Assembly: GCF_036246005.1 (NCBI RefSeq)
Contig: NZ_CP109171.1
Span: 1,116,001-1,180,000, forward strand
DNA from: Streptomyces sp. NBC_01723
GTDB lineage: Bacteria; Actinomycetota; Actinomycetes; Streptomycetales; Streptomycetaceae
DNA: 64,000 nucleotides
Reading direction: 5' to 3'
This document shows positions 44,809-53,338 of the stretch, in pieces. Numbering within the stretch: position 1 is the first letter of the stretch; the number at the start of each line of letters is the position of its first letter. The notes under the pieces are model-generated. The model was given only the letters and a program-made list of their open reading frames with translations. It searched no databases and was not told the DNA's origin. Both the position numbers and the translations under genes were made by a program.

Positions 44809-45718
44809 CCAGCCTGGGCACCCTGCGCGTGGGGCCGCGACCGGAACAGGGGACCGGTCGCGGCCTCGCGCCGCCCTGCCCGCCCTCTGCGCCACGCAGA
44901 TCGTGAGCTGGGGCATCGTCTACTACGCGTTCCCCGTCCTCAACCCCGAGATCACCGCCGCGACCGGCCGGCCGACCGGGGCGACCACCGCGGCGTTCTC
45001 CCTCGCACTCGTCGTCTCCGCCCTGGCCGGGATCCGTGGTGGCCGCATCCTCGACCGAAGAGGCCCCCGCGCCGTCATGACCGTTGGCTCCATGCTCGGT
45101 GCCATCAGCCTGCTGACCGTGTCAGCAGCCACCAACCTTGCGGTGTTCACCGCTGGTCGGATGCTCGCCGGACTCGCGATGGCCGCCATCTTCTACCAGC
45201 CTGCGTTCGCCGCCATCACCCGCTGGTGGGCTCCCGACCACGTGCGCGCCCTGACCATTGTCACCCTCGCCGGCGGACTCGCCTCCACCGTCTTCGCACC
45301 CTTGACCGCGGCCCTCGCAGACCACCTGTCCTGGCGCCACACCTACCTCGTACTCGCCGCCATCCTCGCCGCCGTCACCATCCCCGCCCACGCCCTGGCC
45401 CTACGCGCACCCTGGCCTGCTCATCGCCGTGTCGGTTGTGGCCGGCATGGTCCGAGGCAATCTCACCCTGGTGCAGGCCACTGCTGTCACCGACCGCTGG
45501 GGCACTACCCACTACGGTCGGCTGTCCGGGCTGCTCGCGGCCCCGGCGACCACCGCCGCCGCCCTGGCTCCCTTCTGCGGAGCAGTGCTCGCCGCGCCCA
45601 TGGGTGGGTACAGCCACCTCTCTTCATGCTCCTGGCTGTCGTCTCCATGTCCGCTGCAGTCATCGCGCCTTGGACCGCTCCTACCAACGGCGATCCGTTC
45701 GGAACATCGCTGCGCTGA
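44805..45718 (+). pseudogene. MFS transporter, several frame disruptions
   Basis: Remnant of a major facilitator. The GTG at 44805 overlaps the preceding stop and starts a frame that soon breaks down; the homologous frame then resumes as ALPALCATQIVSWGIVYYAFPVL. The first six helices are readable up to ALALRAPWP (about 45405). A deletion then shifts the frame to IAVSVVAGMVRGNLTLV and GRLSGLLAAPATTAAALAPF, and it returns to the first frame at MLLAVVSMSAAVIAPW. At least two and probably three lesions, so no functional transporter. Position in the island suggests an arsenic-related exporter once. Confidence 0.8.
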
Positions 45719-45917
45719 CGGGTCCTTGTCGCGAATAGCGCACGCTGCGAACACTGCCTCTTCACCAGTAGCGGTGGTGGAGTCGTGCACGCCCTCAGGG
45801 TTGGGCACCGTCCGCCGGGGGGAGCCTGTGTCCTGCGGACCGCCGGCTGATGCGAAGCCCCGTGGTGCAGCGGCCTTTGCTCGAGAGCCGGAGAGACCTC
45901 AGGGATGGAGTTGACGC
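45719..45917. other. intergenic region before the molybdoenzyme
   Basis: About 200 bp without a convincing gene or hairpin. Lower GC than the core genes. The promoter of the molybdoenzyme should lie here, since the preceding gene is broken. Confidence 0.4.
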
Positions 45918-48233
45918 ATGGTGGAACGGCGCATCCCGGTGGCGACGCACTGGGGCAGTTTCGTAGCCGTGGTGAATTCAGGTCATTTGGTGCGCATTGA
46001 GCCCCGGGGTGACGACCCTGCGCCGTCGCCGATCGGCCCGGGGATGGTGACGGCTGCCAAGGACCGCGCGCGTGTGCTGCGCCCCGCGGTGCGCAAAGGG
46101 TGGCTCGATGGCCTGCCGCGCGACGGTGAAACGGGCAGGGGTACGGACAGCTTCGTAGAGGTCGGTTGGGACGACGCTCTCACACTGGTGAGCGAGGAAT
46201 TGCGCCGAGTGCGAGCACAGCACGGCAACAGCGCGGTGTTCGGCGGCTCGTACGGCTGGGCCAGTGCGGGCGGGTTCCACAACGCACAGGGTCAGCTCCA
46301 GCGGTTCCTGGCGTTGGGCGGCGGCTACACCGACTCACGCAACACGTACAGCACCGCCGCTCTTGAGGTCATCCTTCCGCATGTGATCGGCGGGGCCCCG
46401 TGGAGCTACCAGTCCCGGATGCCGATGTGGGAGGAGATCGCCGAGAGCTGTGAACTCGTGGTGGCTTTCGGGGGATTGGCTCTGAAGAACAGCCAGATCA
46501 ACCCCGGCGGGCTGGCCCGGCACCAGACGCGGGACTGGCAGCGGAAGTGCCGTGCGGCCGGGGTACGGTTCGTGAACGTCAGCCCGATCCGCAGTGACAC
46601 CGCTGACTTCCTCGACGCCGAGTGGCTGCCGGTCATCCCCAACACCGACACCGCCTTGATGCTCGGCATCGCGCACACGATGCTGGTCAACGACTGGTAC
46701 GACGCGGACTTCCTCACCCGCTGCTGCGAGGGGTTCGACCGGTTCGCCGCCTACCTGACCGGCAAGGTGGACGGCGCCGTCAAGGACGCCGACTGGGCCG
46801 CGAGGATCACGGGCATCAGCCGTGACACCATTCTCGATCTCGCATACCGTCTGTTCGCACAGCGTTCCCTCATCATGGTCAACTACGCCATACAGCGGGC
46901 GGACCACGGCGAGCAGCCGATCTGGATGTCGGTGGTGCTGGCGGCCATGGCGGGTTCACTCGGCCGCCCCGGCTGCGGCTGGGGTGCGGGCTACGCGACG
47001 ATGGATGCGACGGGGGTTGCCCCCGGCCGACCGTCTGTGGCATCGATACCGCGGGTGGAGAACCCTGTTGCGGACTTCATTCCGGTCGCCCGGATCGCCG
47101 ACACGCTGCTGAAGCCGGGGGCGACCATCGACTACGACGGCCGGCGCCTGACCCTGCCGGACCTGCGCCTGATCTACTGGTGCGGAGGAAACCCCTTCCA
47201 CCACCACCAGGACCTCCACCGCCTCACCCGAGCCTGGCAGCGCCCGGACACGGTGGTGGTCCATGAGGCGTGGTGGAACACCACGGCGAAGTTCGCCGAC
47301 ATCGTGCTGCCCGTTGCGACCAGCCTGGAGCGTGACGATTTCGCCGCGGGGTTCTCCGACCCCCATCTCGTCGCGATGCCGAAGGTCCGCGAGCCGGCCG
47401 GCGAGGCACGCACCGACCACCAGATCTTCGCCGCCTTGGCTGCGCGTCTCGGCTACGAGCGCGAGTTCACCCAGACGCGTTCCGAGATCGACTGGGTCCG
47501 GCACCTCTATGTCCAAACACGGGCGAGCCTCGGCGACGACGTGGACCTGCCCGACTTCGACGACTTCTGGCAACGCACCTCCGGTGTCGAACTGCCGGCA
47601 CTCGGCGGGCCGTTTCCCGGCAGCTTCGAAGCACTGCGCCGCGATCCCCAGCGCTTCCCCCTGTCGACGCCGTCGGGCCGGATCGAGATCTTCTCCGAGA
47701 AGATCGACTCGTTCGGCTACGACGACTGCACCGGACATCCGACGTGGTTCGAACCCGTGGAGTGGCTCCGCGCCGACCTGGCGGACCGCTTCCCGCTGCA
47801 CCTGATCTCGAATCAGCCTGCATCACGCCTGCACAGCCAGTACGACAACGGTGGACACAGCCTCAAGTCGAAGATCCACGGTCGCGAGCCCGTAACGATC
47901 AATCCGCAGGACGCGGCATCACGTGGTATCGAGAGCGACATGATTGTGCGCGTCTTCAACGACCGAGGCAGCTGCCTGGCGGGCGCGATCGTGTCGGACG
48001 CCGTCATGCCCGGCGTCATCCAGCTGTCCACCGGAGCGTGGTGGGACCCGGCGCAGCCGGGCCGGAGTGGAACCTTGGACCGCCACGGCAACCCGAACAC
48101 CCTCACCGGGGACCGCGGGTGCTCGCGGCTGTCCCAGGGACCCAGCGCGCACAGCGCTCTCGTCGACGTCGAGGTCTACGACGAGCCGCTCGAGGAGGTG
48201 CTCGCCTTCACACCACCACACCTCGAACACTGA
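45918..48233 (+). CDS. molybdopterin oxidoreductase, BisC/TorA-like
   Basis: Type III DMSO-reductase-family molybdoenzyme of 771 aa, most like biotin sulfoxide reductase. It has no Tat signal and no N-terminal iron-sulfur cysteines (the start reads MVERRIPVATHWGSF), so it is cytoplasmic like BisC. GSYGWASAGGFHN gives Tyr112 and Trp114, and Ser145 in NTYSTAA is 33 residues after the Tyr, the spacing of the Mo-ligand Ser in DMSO reductases. C-terminal GDMIVRVFNDRGSCLAGA fits the family. Could reduce biotin or methionine sulfoxide, or another S/N-oxide. Maturation genes are absent. Confidence 0.88.
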   Translation: MVERRIPVATHWGSFVAVVNSGHLVRIEPRGDDPAPSPIGPGMVTAAKDRARVLRPAVRKGWLDGLPRDGETGRGTDSFVEVGWDDALTLVSEELRRVRAQHGNSAVFGGSYGWASAGGFHNAQGQLQRFLALGGGYTDSRNTYSTAALEVILPHVIGGAPWSYQSRMPMWEEIAESCELVVAFGGLALKNSQINPGGLARHQTRDWQRKCRAAGVRFVNVSPIRSDTADFLDAEWLPVIPNTDTALMLGIAHTMLVNDWYDADFLTRCCEGFDRFAAYLTGKVDGAVKDADWAARITGISRDTILDLAYRLFAQRSLIMVNYAIQRADHGEQPIWMSVVLAAMAGSLGRPGCGWGAGYATMDATGVAPGRPSVASIPRVENPVADFIPVARIADTLLKPGATIDYDGRRLTLPDLRLIYWCGGNPFHHHQDLHRLTRAWQRPDTVVVHEAWWNTTAKFADIVLPVATSLERDDFAAGFSDPHLVAMPKVREPAGEARTDHQIFAALAARLGYEREFTQTRSEIDWVRHLYVQTRASLGDDVDLPDFDDFWQRTSGVELPALGGPFPGSFEALRRDPQRFPLSTPSGRIEIFSEKIDSFGYDDCTGHPTWFEPVEWLRADLADRFPLHLISNQPASRLHSQYDNGGHSLKSKIHGREPVTINPQDAASRGIESDMIVRVFNDRGSCLAGAIVSDAVMPGVIQLSTGAWWDPAQPGRSGTLDRHGNPNTLTGDRGCSRLSQGPSAHSALVDVEVYDEPLEEVLAFTPPHLEH

Positions 48234-48369
48234 AACGAAGCCACCGCGAACGGTCGGCGGGTTTGCCGTGGTCACCCTCGTCGGGCGCCCAGTCGCCGGA
48301 TCCCACCGGTCGTCCAGCCTCCACCCGGACGACTGCGGCTCCGTAGTCGCGTGGATAGGTTGTGCAGTC

Positions 48370-48921
48370 ATGACTGCACTGCAAGACCTCAAGTACGGCC
48401 AGTGGTTCAGGGGTGCCGACGTCGACGGCGACGGGTTCATCACCCAGCACGACGTCCGCAGGATGAGCGAACGCTACATCAGCGCCCGCGGGACCACGCC
48501 CGCCCCCGAGACAGTCCTCCGGCTCACCGAGGGGATGGACCAGTTCTGGTCGAACGTCATCGCTCCGATGGATCAGGATGGTGACGGGAAGGTCGATGAG
48601 CAGGAGATGACCGCAGGCTTCAAGAGTGTCCTGACCGACCGCGCGCTCTACCCTCAGCAGATTGCGCCAGTCACCAACTGCTTCTTCGACCTCGTCGACC
48701 TCAACGGAGACGGCAAGATCGACCAGGGCGAGTTCCAGCGGATGTTCGACTCGGTCGCCGCCGTTCCCAGCGAGGACTGCGCCGCTGTTTTCGCCGCTCT
48801 GGACCTCGATGGTTCCGGCGGACTGGACCGTGACGAGTTCCACCGGGCACTCGAAGAGTTCTTCTACGGCAACGACCCCGCCGCTCCAGCCAACCACATC
48901 TTCGGCAAGGTCACCGTCTGA
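48370..48921 (+). CDS. calerythrin-like protein with four EF-hands
   Basis: A 183-aa calcium-binding protein. Four 12-residue EF-hand loops are recognisable: residues 17-28 (DVDGDGFITQHD), 68-79 (DQDGDGKVDEQE), 110-121 (DLNGDGKIDQGE) and 145-156 (DLDGSGGLDRDE). Loop 1 ends in Asp instead of Glu; loop 4 has Ser at position 5. Resembles Saccharopolyspora calerythrin and other actinobacterial sarcoplasmic-type proteins. Cytosolic. Nothing connects it to arsenic; it may have been carried in the same segment. Confidence 0.92.
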   Translation: MTALQDLKYGQWFRGADVDGDGFITQHDVRRMSERYISARGTTPAPETVLRLTEGMDQFWSNVIAPMDQDGDGKVDEQEMTAGFKSVLTDRALYPQQIAPVTNCFFDLVDLNGDGKIDQGEFQRMFDSVAAVPSEDCAAVFAALDLDGSGGLDRDEFHRALEEFFYGNDPAAPANHIFGKVTV

Positions 48922-49031
48922 CAGTTCCCGATACGCCCAGGCCATGTGGGGGCGGCCGGGTGCCGGCGGCCGTCGCCCGCGGGTGATTGACTCCCGTGCC
49001 ACCGAAAGCCCCCGGTGAGCGAGGAGAGTTC

Positions 49032-49914
49032 ATGTCGCGTCCGTGCCGGTTCGGCGTCAGTCTGGTGGTCTCCGCCCCGGCCGACGAGTGGAGTGCGAAG
49101 CGCCGGCGAGCCGAGGAGCTGGGGTACGACGTGATCCTGGTCCCGGACCACCTGGGCACGGTGGCGCCGTTCCCGGCGCTGGTGGCGGCGGCGCGGGCCA
49201 CCGAGCGGCCCCTGCTCGGCACGTCGTGCTCGACGCGGGCCTCTGGAACCCGGCGCCGCCGGCCCGGGAGGTGGCGACCACGGACGCTCTCACCGGCGGA
49301 CGGCCGGAACTGGGGCTCGGCACCGGGTACGTACGGGAGAGGAGCACGACAAGGCCGGGCTGCCCTTCGGCTCGGCCGGGGAACGGGTGGACCGTCTGCG
49401 GCACGCCATCGAGGAGCTGGAGCGGCTGCTCGGCGACCCGGAGCACCTGGCGCGCCCGGCCCAGCGGCCCGGGGGGCCGCTGCTGATCGGCGCGAACGGC
49501 GACCGGATGCTGGAGCTGACGGCCCGGCACGCGGCCGTCGCCGCGTTCACCGGCGGGCGGACGCTGCGGACGCGACGGCTTGCGCCGATCACCGCCGAGG
49601 AGCTGGACGAGCGGGTCGCCCGGTACCGGGAGCCGGCGGCGGACCGCACGGAGCCGGCCGAGCTGAACCTCCTCATCCAGATGGTCGACGTCACCGAGGA
49701 CCGGGAGGCGGGCGTCCGGCCCTTCCTGGAGCGCGTGCCCCACCTCACCCCCGGTCAGGTGCTGGACCTTCCGATCTTCCTCACCGGGACGGTGGAGCGG
49801 ATCGCCGCGCAGCCGCGCGCGCAGCGCGAGCGGTACGGGTTCACGTACCTCACGGTGCTGGAGCCGTACACGGAGGCGTTCGCGCCGGTGATGCGCGCCC
49901 TGCGGGAGGACTGA
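49032..49914 (+). pseudogene. F420/luciferase-like (LLM) oxidoreductase, two frameshifts
   Basis: Remnant of a luciferase-like F420-dependent oxidoreductase. The N-terminus (RFGVSLVVSAPADEWSAK, AEELGYDVILVPDHLGT) is in one frame up to ERPLLGT (about 49220); a lost base shifts it to VVLDAGLWNPAP and GGRPELGLGTGYVRE; an extra AG near 49338 shifts it to the third frame beginning DRLRHAIEELERLL, which reads to the end (FTYLTVLEPYTEAF). Correcting both indels would give a typical product of about 294 aa. Sits immediately outside the right end of the arsenic island. Confidence 0.82.
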
Positions 49915-49980
49915 GCCGGGCCGGCGTCCGCATGCCGGAATTCCCGTACCGGTGTGCGTCCGGCGTGCTGGGATCGCGGC

Positions 49981-50406
49981 ATGACCGATCTGCGCATACG
50001 GGCCGCCGGGCCCGAGGACCTGGACACCGTGCTGGCCTTCTGGAAGGTGGCCGCCGAGGGCACGAGCATCAGCGACGACCGCGAGGGCGTGGAGCGGCTG
50101 GTCGCCCGCGACCCGGAGGCGCTGGTCCTGGCCGAGCGGGCCGGGGAGCTGGTGGGCACGGTCATCGCGGGGTTCGACGGCTGGCGCTGCCATCTGTACC
50201 GGCTGGCGGTGCACCCGGAGCAGCGGCGCCGGGGCGTCGGCACCGCCCTGGTCGCGGCGGCCGAGGAGCGGTTCGTACGGCTCGGCGGGCGCCGCGGGGA
50301 CGCGATGGTGCTGCGGCGCAACGAGCGGGCGCAGCATGCCTGGCGGGCGGCCGGGTACGCGCCCGAGGAGCAGTGGCGACGCTGGGTGAAGCCGCTCACG
50401 GAGTGA
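49981..50406 (+). CDS. GNAT-family N-acetyltransferase
   Basis: Acetyltransferase of 141 aa. The acetyl-CoA loop reads LAVHPEQRRRGVGTALV (about 75-91), followed by EERFVRLGGRR; the C-terminal AWRAAGYAPEEQWRRW fits the fold's last strand and helix. Substrate unknown. No functional neighbours. Confidence 0.87.
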   Translation: MTDLRIRAAGPEDLDTVLAFWKVAAEGTSISDDREGVERLVARDPEALVLAERAGELVGTVIAGFDGWRCHLYRLAVHPEQRRRGVGTALVAAAEERFVRLGGRRGDAMVLRRNERAQHAWRAAGYAPEEQWRRWVKPLTE

Positions 50407-50541
50407 ACAGTGCACGGACTGAAAGGTTGAGCACCGGCGCATGAGCGAGTCCCTCCACGGCATGGCTCCCGGCGCCTCCCCCGGCGCACGACATCGCGCG
50501 AGCCACCGGTTCCTGGCCGATCATGGATCCGAGGTGACCCG

Positions 50542-51915
50542 ATGACGGAAGTGCTCCTGCTGCTGGTGGCGGTCCTGCTCTCGCTCATGTGCGGCGCGTT
50601 CGTCGCGGCCGAGTTCTCGCTGACCACCGTGGAACGCGGCGAGCTGGAGCGGGCGGCGGAGCGGGGCGAACGCGGCGCGGCAAGCGCGCTGAAGGGCGTA
50701 CGGAACCTGACGTTCCAGCTCTCCGGGGCGCAGCTCGGCATCACGGTCACCAACCTGGTGGTCGGCATGCTCGCCGAGCCCTCGGTCGCGGCGCTGATCG
50801 CGGGCCCGCTGGAGGCCGTGGGGGTGTCGCGTTCGGCGGCCTCCTCGCTGGCGCTGGTGCTGGGCACGGCCCTGTCGACGGTCTTCCTGATGATCGTCGG
50901 CGAGCTGGTGCCGAAGAACTGGGCGATCTCCTCGCCACTGGCGGTGGCCAAACGGGTGGGCGGCCCGCAGCGCTGGTTCAGCGCGGCCTTCCGGCCCTTC
51001 ATCACCCACCTGAACAACACGGCCAACCGGATCGTGCGCCTCTTCGGCGTGGAGCCCGCCGAGGAGCTGGCGTCCGCGCGGGGGCCGCAGGAGCTGGCGG
51101 CGCTGGCCCGGCACTCGGCCAAGGAGGGCGCGCTGGAGGCCGACACCGCCGAGTTGTTCGTCCGGACCCTGAACCTGGCCGATCTGACGGCCCAGCACGT
51201 GATGACCCCACGCGTCCAGGTCATCGCCCTCGACTCCCGCGCGACGTGCGAGGACGTGGCCAACGCGACGCGGGCGACCGGGCTGTCCCGGTTCCCGGTC
51301 TTCCAGGAGACCCTCGACGCCGTGGTCGGCACCGCCCACGTCAAGGACGTGCTGGCGGTGCCCGCCGAGCGGCGGCCCCTGATGCCGGTGTCCGAGCTGA
51401 TGCGCGAGCCGCTGCTGGTCCCGGAGACGCTGACCGTGGACCGGCTGCTCGACCGGCTCTCCGGGCGGCGCACGATGGCCGTGGTCATCGACGAGTACGG
51501 CGGGACGGCGGGGGTGGCCACGCTGGAGGACATCGTCGAGGAGGTCGTCGGCGAGGTGCGCGACGAGCACGACCCGCACGAGACGCCCGAGCTGGACCCG
51601 GCCGGCACCGACGCGCAGGGACACGCGCTGTACTGGGCCGACGGCTCGGCCCGCGTGGACCGGCTGGCGCGGCTCGGCCTGCGGGTGCCCGAGGGACCGT
51701 ACGAGACCGTCGCCGGACTGGTCGCGGCCGGGCTGGGACGCATCCCGGCCGTCGGCGACACGTTCGAGGTCGCCGGCTGGCGCCTGGACGTCGTGGACGC
51801 CACGGGGCGCCGGGCGGCGCGGGTGCTGCTGCACGCGCCGCTGGACGACGCGGGCGCGGCCGGGGGCCCGTCCGGCGCACGCGGCACGCACGAGGACGGG
51901 GAGGGCGGCCGGTGA
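50542..51915 (+). CDS. CNNM/CorC-family membrane protein with CBS pair and CorC domain
   Basis: Hemolysin-C/CNNM-type transporter-regulator of 457 aa. Residues 1-190 form the DUF21/CNNM membrane domain (MTEVLLLLVAVLLSLMCGAFVAAEFS, IGELVPKNW). A CBS pair follows (about 205-330; VMTPRVQVIALD, RTMAVVIDEYGGTAGVATLEDIVEEVVGE) and a C-terminal CorC_HlyC domain. Related proteins take part in magnesium or cobalt efflux. The next gene, a shorter paralogue, overlaps the stop as GTGA, so the pair probably forms a hetero-oligomer. Confidence 0.9.
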   Translation: MTEVLLLLVAVLLSLMCGAFVAAEFSLTTVERGELERAAERGERGAASALKGVRNLTFQLSGAQLGITVTNLVVGMLAEPSVAALIAGPLEAVGVSRSAASSLALVLGTALSTVFLMIVGELVPKNWAISSPLAVAKRVGGPQRWFSAAFRPFITHLNNTANRIVRLFGVEPAEELASARGPQELAALARHSAKEGALEADTAELFVRTLNLADLTAQHVMTPRVQVIALDSRATCEDVANATRATGLSRFPVFQETLDAVVGTAHVKDVLAVPAERRPLMPVSELMREPLLVPETLTVDRLLDRLSGRRTMAVVIDEYGGTAGVATLEDIVEEVVGEVRDEHDPHETPELDPAGTDAQGHALYWADGSARVDRLARLGLRVPEGPYETVAGLVAAGLGRIPAVGDTFEVAGWRLDVVDATGRRAARVLLHAPLDDAGAAGGPSGARGTHEDGEGGR

Positions 51916-52940
51916 TCGCCGTACAGCTGCTGATCGGTCTGGCCACGCTCGTCGTCAACGCGTTCTTCGTGGGGGCCGAGTTCGCGCTGATCTCCGTGCG
52001 CCGCAGCCAGGTGGAGCAGCACGTCGAGGCGGGGGCGGGGGCGGAGGGCGACCGGCGGGCCAGGAGCGTGCTGTGGGGTCTGGAGCACGTGTCGGCGCTG
52101 ATGGCGGCGGCGCAGCTCGGCATCACGCTGTGCACGCTGGTCCTGGGCGTGGTCGCGGAGCCGGCGATCGCGCACCTGCTGGAGCCGGTGTTCCACGCGG
52201 TGGGCGTGCCGTCCGGGGTGGGGCACGCGGTCTCCTTCGCCATCGCCCTGACGCTGGCGACATATCTGCACATGCTGCTCGGCGAGATGGTGCCGAAGAA
52301 CATCGCGCTGGCGGAGCCGGTGCGCAGCGCGCTGCTGCTGGGGCCGCCGCTGGTCGCGCTCTCCCGGGCGCTGCGGCCGGTGATCTTCGCCATCAACGCC
52401 TTCGCGAACACGCTGCTCAAGCTGCTCAGGGTCGAGACGAAGAACGAGGTGGCGGCCACCTTCACCGACGCGGAGCTGGCCGAGATCGTGAAGGACGCCG
52501 GCGACGCCGGGTTGATCGACGACCGGGCCCAGGAGCGGCTGCACGACGCCCTGGAGCTGGGCCGGCGGCCGGTGCGGGACGTGGTGCTGCCGCTGGAACG
52601 CGTCGTCCACGCGCGCGTGGGCATCACGCCCGAGCAGTTGGAGCGGCTGTCGGCGCAGTCGGGGTTCTCCCGGTTCCCGGTGGTGGACGACGGGCGGCGG
52701 ATCGTGGGCTACCTGCACGTGAAGGACGCCCTGGACGCCTCCCCGCGGGACCTGCCGTTCCGGCTGCGGGACATGCGGGCCATCGCGCGGGTGCGGGAGA
52801 GCACCCCGCTGGACGACGTGCTCACCGCGCTGCGCCGCAGCCGCACGCATCTGGCCGCCGTCCTCGGGTCCGACGGCCGGCTCGCGGGCCTGGTGACCAT
52901 GGAGGACGTGCTGCGTGAGCTGTTCGGTCAGCGGACCTGA
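51912..52940 (+). CDS. second CNNM-family membrane protein, without CorC domain
   Basis: A 342-aa paralogue of the preceding gene. The DUF21 membrane domain (VIAVQLLIGLATLVVNAFFVGAEFALISVRR; LGEMVPKNIALAEPVRSALL) is followed by a CBS pair (VRDVVLPLERVVHARVGI; LRRSRTHLAAVLGSDGRLAGLVTMEDVL) and the protein ends there, lacking the CorC_HlyC module. GTG start overlaps the upstream stop as GTGA, a translational coupling. Likely works with its larger partner. Confidence 0.88.
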   Translation: MIAVQLLIGLATLVVNAFFVGAEFALISVRRSQVEQHVEAGAGAEGDRRARSVLWGLEHVSALMAAAQLGITLCTLVLGVVAEPAIAHLLEPVFHAVGVPSGVGHAVSFAIALTLATYLHMLLGEMVPKNIALAEPVRSALLLGPPLVALSRALRPVIFAINAFANTLLKLLRVETKNEVAATFTDAELAEIVKDAGDAGLIDDRAQERLHDALELGRRPVRDVVLPLERVVHARVGITPEQLERLSAQSGFSRFPVVDDGRRIVGYLHVKDALDASPRDLPFRLRDMRAIARVRESTPLDDVLTALRRSRTHLAAVLGSDGRLAGLVTMEDVLRELFGQRT

Positions 52941-53338
52941 GCCCGGAGGGCGGGGTCGGCAGACCGGGCGGGCGGGCCGAGGGGCCGACGGGCGGGGGCG
53001 AGGGCGACCTTGGCCAGGGGGCCGAACGCGGAGCTGGGCCTGGCGGCCGTGCGCGGACCTGAGGCAGGCGGCCGAGCGCGGAGAAGAAGCGGGCGGCCGA
53101 GCGCGGAGAAGAGGCAGGCGGCCGAGCGCGGAGAAGAGACGGGCGGCCCAACGCGGACGGTCTGCAGCACAGGCGGCGGGACGAGAGACCGGCGCGGCGG
53201 CGAAGCCGGGCCTCTCGGACCGGGAAGTCCTCCCGACGCGGCGGGCCGAAGCAGGGTGCCACGGACCGGGAACCAGGCGCGGCGGTCCGGAGGCCGACCG
53301 ACCGTCGGGTATGTGCACGCGCTACGATTTCTGTCGCC
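52941..53338. other. intergenic region, partly tandem repeat
   Basis: Nearly 400 bp between the CNNM pair and the SGNH hydrolase. The first third is Gly/Arg-coding-like GC-rich DNA without a start or RBS; the centre is the tandem repeat described separately; the rest up to 53338 contains the hydrolase promoter region. No supported gene on either strand. Confidence 0.55.
53012..53160. repeat. 25-bp tandem repeat, about six copies
   Basis: A unit of the type GGCAGGCGGCCGAGCGCGGA followed by GAAGA recurs with a 25-bp period at about 53012, 53037, 53062, 53087, 53112 and 53137; the copies at 53062, 53087 and 53112 are almost identical, the outer ones degenerate. Because 25 is not a multiple of three, it does not encode a repeated peptide in one frame. 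Confidence 0.75.

Noticed and set aside
37308..48921. Prophage or integrative conjugative element
   Set aside because: No structural, replication or transfer genes, no tRNA at the edge and no direct repeats found by eye; only a possible recombinase fragment.
53012..53160. CRISPR array
   Set aside because: Repeats are directly adjacent without unique spacers and there are no cas genes in the window.
49755..53318. A very long minus-strand open frame (1187 codons) under the GNAT and CNNM genes
   Set aside because: It is antisense to two clear membrane-protein genes; the translation is low-complexity Arg/Ser/Pro/Ala typical of opposite-strand shadows in high-GC DNA, with no domain.
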